From NCBI RefSeq assembly GCF_000003815.2, contig NW_023365882.1:1-20141 (forward strand): 20,141 nt of DNA, given 5' to 3'. Source of the DNA: Branchiostoma floridae. Taxonomy: Eukaryota; Chordata; Leptocardii; Amphioxiformes; Branchiostomatidae. The notes under the pieces were generated by a model that ran no database searches, was not told the origin of the DNA, and was given only the letters and a program-made list of their open reading frames with translations. Position numbers and translations under genes: made by a program. Positions 16,923 to 20,141 of this stretch are shown here, piece after piece (the stretch's first letter is position 1; the number at the start of each line of letters is the position of its first letter).

Positions 16923-18269
16923 CTGATACAGGTGGATATGTTGTCACTTTTTAAAGATATTAACTTGATGTATGTATATGTGAGGTAATATATATATATA
17001 ACGTGACAAGAGACATGGCGGTGCCCATGTGAGTCACTGTATGACATAAGTTTTACTTGTTGCTTGGTAGTCTACTAGCCTCTACCAGGCTCCGTGGATC
17101 GGTAGAATCATTATCCTCTTCGTGGTGAGGAAACGTACTCTTCTGGCCGGCTAACTCCCCTAGCGTACTATAGACTCTATTTGTCCAATTTCTACAATTA
17201 GACCACCGATCCACGAAGCCTGGTAGAGGCTTGTAGTCTACAGGTTTGCGTGCGGGAAAACCCAACCTCTCACACTTTGCCGCAATAGTCGACCCTGTGT
17301 GGGAGGCTGGGAAAAGCTATTTTGTTGTGAATATACCGGTAGTGTTGGCATTATCTGCTAGTATTCTATTAAATACAGGTTATTACTACTCTCCAGTACA
17401 GTGGAACGTATGGCGGAACTCGTGTGTCTTGTTAGAAGACACATTTTCAAGGCCGCCATATACTAGCCTCCTTCACCGGCCTCTCTGGGAAGCTTGGCAA
17501 TTTTTTTTTGGGGGGGGGGGGGGAAGCGGGAGGTCGAATCGCGAATTTTAACCGGGAANNNNNNNNNNNNNNNNNNNNNNNNNNNNNNNNNNNNNNNNNN
17601 NNNNNNNNNNNNNNNNNNNNNNNNNNNNNNNNNNNNNNNNNNNNNNNNNNNNNNNNNNNNNNNNNNNNNNNNNNNNNNNNNNNNNNNNNNNNNNNNNNNN
17701 NNNNNNNNNNNNNNNNNNNNNNNNNNNNNNNNNNNNNNNNNNNNNNNNNNNNNACCTAGTAGACTCGTCTTGGCGAATACTTGAGGGTCAGGCACAGCTC
17801 AAATATACATAACAAGCAAGCAGATAGCCCTTTGCGCCACTGTTGGATAATACATTACTATGGTCAATGTGCAGACAGGACTTGTTGTAAAAGTCTGTTG
17901 CAACAGGACTTGATTTTACAGAGTGATGACGAACAAGACAAAACAAAAGTTTCTAGTGTGGGTGCCCGCACATGTCACTAGTACCCATTTCTGTAGAATT
18001 TGTCTGACATATTGAAATGGCTTGAATGGAGGGACTCGCCGGCGATGTAAACATGGAAGCAAATTGCCCCAACGTCATGTCATACGTCACCGGAAACGCT
18101 TCAGAGATACACGCTGGTGCATGGTGAATGGCAAAACTTGAACGACAACAGGGCCTAGCAGGCTAAGGGGGGGGGGGGGTGCTTCTGGCTCTCAGTGTCA
18201 CAGCTGGCACACATATGCTTCTCGGTGAAACTCACCTGTTGCTCCGAAAACGGTGATAAGTTTCGCCAT
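16753..18269 (-). CDS. NmrA-like family protein, 5' part only (exons 1-2, NMRAL1/HSCARG type)
   Basis: Seen: exon 1 at 18269-18236 and exon 2 at 16922-16753 join in phase 1 (G|GA) to give 68 residues. They begin MAKLITVFGATGIQGGGVA and continue with the features VRAVTRN, AKALQAKGAEVV and DLDDPSSL. GATGxQGG is the dinucleotide-binding glycine motif, and the VTRN arginine is the residue that contacts the NADPH phosphate in this family. Family knowledge: NMRAL1 is an atypical short-chain dehydrogenase fold that senses cytosolic NADPH and lacks clear enzyme activity. The later exons (Rossmann remainder and C-terminal domain, some 200 or more residues) are not seen between 16752 and the RING gene, apart from what the gaps may hide. 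It is therefore either a truncated paralogue or incomplete assembly. Its neighbour at 19594-20141 is a second family member on the same strand. Confidence 0.82.
17076..17232 (-). mobile_element. 157-bp MITE with 9-bp target duplication, copy 2
   Basis: Same family as the element at 14596-14758, in opposite orientation: the end carrying the GTGGTGAGGA hairpin segment comes first. Its ends are TAGCCTCTACCAGGC and GCCTGGTAGAGGCTT. It is flanked by GTAGTCTAC at 17067-17075 and 17233-17241, again a perfect 9-bp duplication. It lies in the first intron of the minus-strand NmrA-like gene. Two copies with different, intact duplications confirm the element ends and a 9-bp staggered cut. Confidence 0.85.
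17559..17753. other. Assembly gap, 195 N, beside a G homopolymer
   Basis: Lies in intron 1 of the NmrA-like gene (16923-18235); a run of G bases precedes it at 17510-17522, a likely cause of the assembly break. Apart from the MITE copy, nothing else was recognised in this intron. Confidence 0.99.
18236..18269 (-). CDS. NmrA-like gene exon 1: start and nucleotide-binding motif
   Basis: 34 nt: ATG and ten further codons to FGAT plus the first base of the Gly codon, followed by donor GTGAGT. It is far too short for frame scanning, but it exactly supplies the residues missing from exon 2 (MAKLITVFGAT). The frame and phase fit leaves little doubt. Confidence 0.88.
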
Positions 18270-18502
18270 ATTGATGTGAGTCTGTTGCTGAACGCTGCAT
18301 GCACGCCAGCCGTGGGTCCTGTTTCGCTATAAGCCTTCTCACATTAGTTAGGGCGCATGTGCGGCGACAGGAATTCTAGGTAATATGTCAAAGGGTAAGT
18401 CACTCAAAAAGTAAACAGTCCTTGTCTTGGCCATTGTTTCGATTTCCATAACAATATCCAGACTCTCGATGGGCGCTACTTAATTTGAATGGTTTGATCC
18501 TA

Positions 18503-18507
18503 TTGGC
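18503..18507 (-). promoter_or_regulatory. Candidate CCAAT box upstream of the NmrA-like start
   Basis: On the minus strand CAGCCAATAGG lies about 235 bp upstream of ATG 18269. It has the NF-Y consensus core, but a match this short is weak evidence and no TATA box was seen. Confidence 0.25.
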
Positions 18508-18743
18508 TGTTCCATGGCAGAATGCGCGCGAAATTTAAGTCAGCAATACAAACAGATATGCGTGTAAGGCTTCCAAAAAGGTTACTCCATCAAACGAACG
18601 TGTAACGTTATAGACTCGGGGGGGGGGGTCCATTTACGATGTGGGCAATTATCAGACTACTGCCGTATTGACCGTGACGTATATTCTTTTGGCAATGACC
18701 ATGTACCAACTTGAAAGTTCATCTGTGTTGGTTGAAGTCATTC

Positions 18744-19050
18744 TTGAAATAGTTGAACTGTAATTTCCAACACAAAAATTTGACTCACAAAATTTTCGAC
18801 TGTACAGCATCAGAGGGATTTAAGAAGCCATCTACATCAGAGCTTTACAACCATCTCTGAATAGAGACGGTGGGCGCCATAGACTTCCTGCAACCTCTAA
18901 TCCACTGTCCACTGAGTCATGTGTTCTATCTGCATAACGTGACGTCATGACAGCAGTGGATTGTTCATTCCTTGACAAAGACTGATGCTGTGCGGTCGAA
19001 AATTTGTGAGTCCAATTTCTGTGTTGGAAATTACAGTTCAACTATTTCAA
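18744..19050. repeat. Fold-back element with about 70-bp inverted arms
   Basis: Arms 18744-18813 and 18982-19050 are inverted repeats with only scattered mismatches and small indels. Shared words include TTGAAATAGTTGAACTGTAA, TTCCAACACA, GACTCACAAA and CAGCATCAG. The spacer is about 168 bp. No target duplication was seen beside the arms. The spacer contains TGAGTCA (18913-18919) and TGACGTCA (18940-18947). Confidence 0.85.
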
Positions 19051-19339
19051 CCACTCTATATGGAAAAGTTGGATGCTGGCCAGCTAAATCTCCGCATCCT
19101 CCGATCACTCGTCCCGGAACAAACAGGCCAGCGTAACAAACTTGAAAACACACCAAAACAAAGAAACAAACAGTCCGAAAACAATACATGTACCTCCATT
19201 TTTGTGGAGATAATGATGCAATCTATGTACATTTATTTCTGTATTTTCAAAGGTATGTAGGGGGTATTGGGTATTGGGTATGTATAAGCAAAGGCAGAGA
19301 ATAAAAACAATCATTAAGACGTATTCAGTTTTATACTGA

Positions 19340-19345
19340 TTTATT
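19340..19345 (-). promoter_or_regulatory. Candidate polyadenylation signal for the right-edge NmrA-like gene
   Basis: AATAAA on the minus strand about 250 bp past the stop codon of the gene ending at 19594. Position and motif fit, with no transcript support. Confidence 0.35.
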
Positions 19346-19394
19346 TGAAATTTGACTCAACAGACACTAGCATTTGGTTCCATGACACCATCCT

Positions 19395-19585
19395 GTTAGC
19401 CTCCACCAGGCCTTTCTACGTGGGTACGGGAATCGTTAAATTCGGCAAAAAAAAATTGCCAGGGGAGACAGCCCACGCTATTAGCTTCCTCTTCCGGCCG
19501 GCCAAACCCTCTGGTAGCAAAACTCCCCTGGCAAATTATTCTCCCTATAACAGCTAGGTAGTCAGTTTGGTAGAGACTACTAAGG
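19395..19585. repeat. Diverged relative of the TAGCCTCTACC MITE (tentative)
   Basis: TTAGCCTCCACCAGGCC at the left, CTTCCGGCCGGC and CTGGTAG inside, and TTTGGTAGAGACTA at the right echo the MITE ends and interior. An inverted pair, TTGCCAGGGGAG (19456-19467) and CTCCCCTGGCAA (19523-19534), forms a hairpin. No target duplication was found, so membership of the family is uncertain. Confidence 0.4.
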
Positions 19586-19593
19586 CCTACTGG

Positions 19594-19782
19594 CTAGTCC
19601 AGTGCCTTTAGCAGCGCCTCCTTGTTCTCTGCCACCCACGTGTCGAAGCTCTTGGCGGCGGGGTGTAGCTGGCGGGTCAGCTCCACACTACGGTCAGGGT
19701 TGTGAAGTCGGTAGAACTTGAACATGTTTCCGAGGTCGTCAGCACCAGGGAAACCCAGCTGGGCAAATGCCTCAGCTGTCAT
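19594..19782 (-). CDS. Right-edge NmrA-like gene, last exon
   Basis: 62 codons plus TAG after acceptor CTGTCTCCTAG. The ATG at its start is an internal Met (…ATD|MTAEAF), not a translation start, because the previous exon joins it in frame. Confidence 0.88.
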   Translation of the reverse strand: MTAEAFAQLGFPGADDLGNMFKFYRLHNPDRSVELTRQLHPAAKSFDTWVAENKEALLKALD

Positions 19783-20141
19783 CTAGGAGACAGAATGGGG
19801 GTTTAGTCACTACTAACATACGATATCATAGAATGCTATATTTAAAGAAAAATTGGCTCAGTCTTCATCTCCTTTTTGGCGACACCTCAAGGACGAAGCC
19901 AGTAGTACCTTGTTTCTTCGAAAGTAACAACCACTTCTATCGATTGACTGAAGGGTACCTGTGACAGATGAATAATGTAGTACTACAACAGACTTACGTC
20001 GGTAGCCTTGAACACCTTCGGTGCCAGGTGCTTGGAGAGAATCTCCGCATGTTGCTGGATGGTGAGTCTGTCTCCGCTGAAGCCCACAGCCCGACCCAGC
20101 CACTCCGCCCTGTTCTGGAAGATCGCCCGGACAGCAGACCC
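19594..20141 (-). CDS. NmrA-like family protein, 3' end (last two exons, NMRAL1/HSCARG type); runs off the right edge
   Basis: Seen: exon 20141-19998 (48 codons, open to the edge, donor GAC|GTAAGT) and last exon 19782-19594 (acceptor CTCCTAG, stop TAG), joined in phase 0. The residues AIFQNRAEWLGRAVGFSGDR, then MTAEAFAQLGFPGADDLGNM, FKFYRLHNPDRSVELTRQLH and FDTWVAENKEALL, match the C-terminal domain of NMRAL1-type proteins, including the LGFPGADDL turn and the final helix. The N-terminal Rossmann half lies beyond the window. GC content and codon use are higher than in the surrounding sequence, as expected for true exons. Together with the gene at 16753-18269 it forms a tandem pair. The role inferred from the family is cytosolic NADPH sensing or redox signalling. 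Confidence 0.88.
19998..20141 (-). CDS. Right-edge NmrA-like gene, penultimate exon (partial)
   Basis: 144 nt open in phase 0 up to the window edge. It encodes GSAVRAIFQNRAEWLGRAVG then RLTIQQHAEILSKHLAPKVF, a C-terminal substrate-domain segment of the NmrA family. The donor GTAAGT follows Asp at 19998. The 5' border is not visible. Confidence 0.85.

Noticed and set aside
19594-19782. Stand-alone 62-residue gene starting at the ATG at 19782
   Set aside because: A CTCCTAG acceptor precedes it and the upstream exon joins in phase 0 to the continuous NmrA-like C-terminus, so it is a last exon.

Overview
This is eukaryotic DNA: genes are split by GT-AG introns, intergenic sequence is AT-rich, and there are many mobile-element remnants, low-complexity runs and four assembly gaps (4429-4893, 15553-15652, 16185-16413, 17559-17753). 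The split-gene structure, compact introns, tandem NmrA-like genes and repeat style suggest a marine invertebrate deuterostome, most likely a lancelet (Branchiostoma). That assignment is inference; no species marker was seen.

Layout. Bases 1-8500 hold no gene I can support. They carry a GGGCAAGT-rich repeat (about 537-845), a 47-bp tandem duplication (2944-3037), two inverted copies of one dispersed repeat family flanking the first gap (about 3217-3980 and 5390-6209), a LINE 3' tail inserted in the second copy, a 26-bp-arm hairpin, and a 1.5-kb element with terminal inverted repeats (about 6779-8331) that contains a nested hAT-type element with an 8-bp target duplication (6990-7375).

Bases 8515-14523 (+) encode one complete five-exon gene. 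The exons join in frame (splice phases 0, 0, 1, 1) into a 512-residue protein: an N-terminal hydrophobic anchor, a SAP-like helical segment, two central membrane segments, a PH/GRAM-like beta region, a charged coiled-coil repeat and a C-terminal RING-H2 finger. It is a predicted membrane-anchored E3 ubiquitin ligase that I cannot assign to a named family. Its 2.8-kb first intron is almost wholly repeats, including an array of modules bearing ATGCAAAT/ATTTGCAT octamers.

Bases 14524-18700 hold a 163-bp MITE with a 9-bp target duplication just past the RING stop codon, a second copy of it at 17076-17232, and the first two exons of an NmrA-like (NMRAL1/HSCARG-type) NAD(P)-binding gene on the minus strand. 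The remaining exons of that gene are not in the visible sequence. Bases 18744-19050 form a 70-bp-arm fold-back. At the right edge, 19594-20141 (-) hold the last two exons of a second NmrA-like gene, so two paralogues lie in tandem on the minus strand. They converge with the RING gene; the sequence suggests no functional link between the two families.
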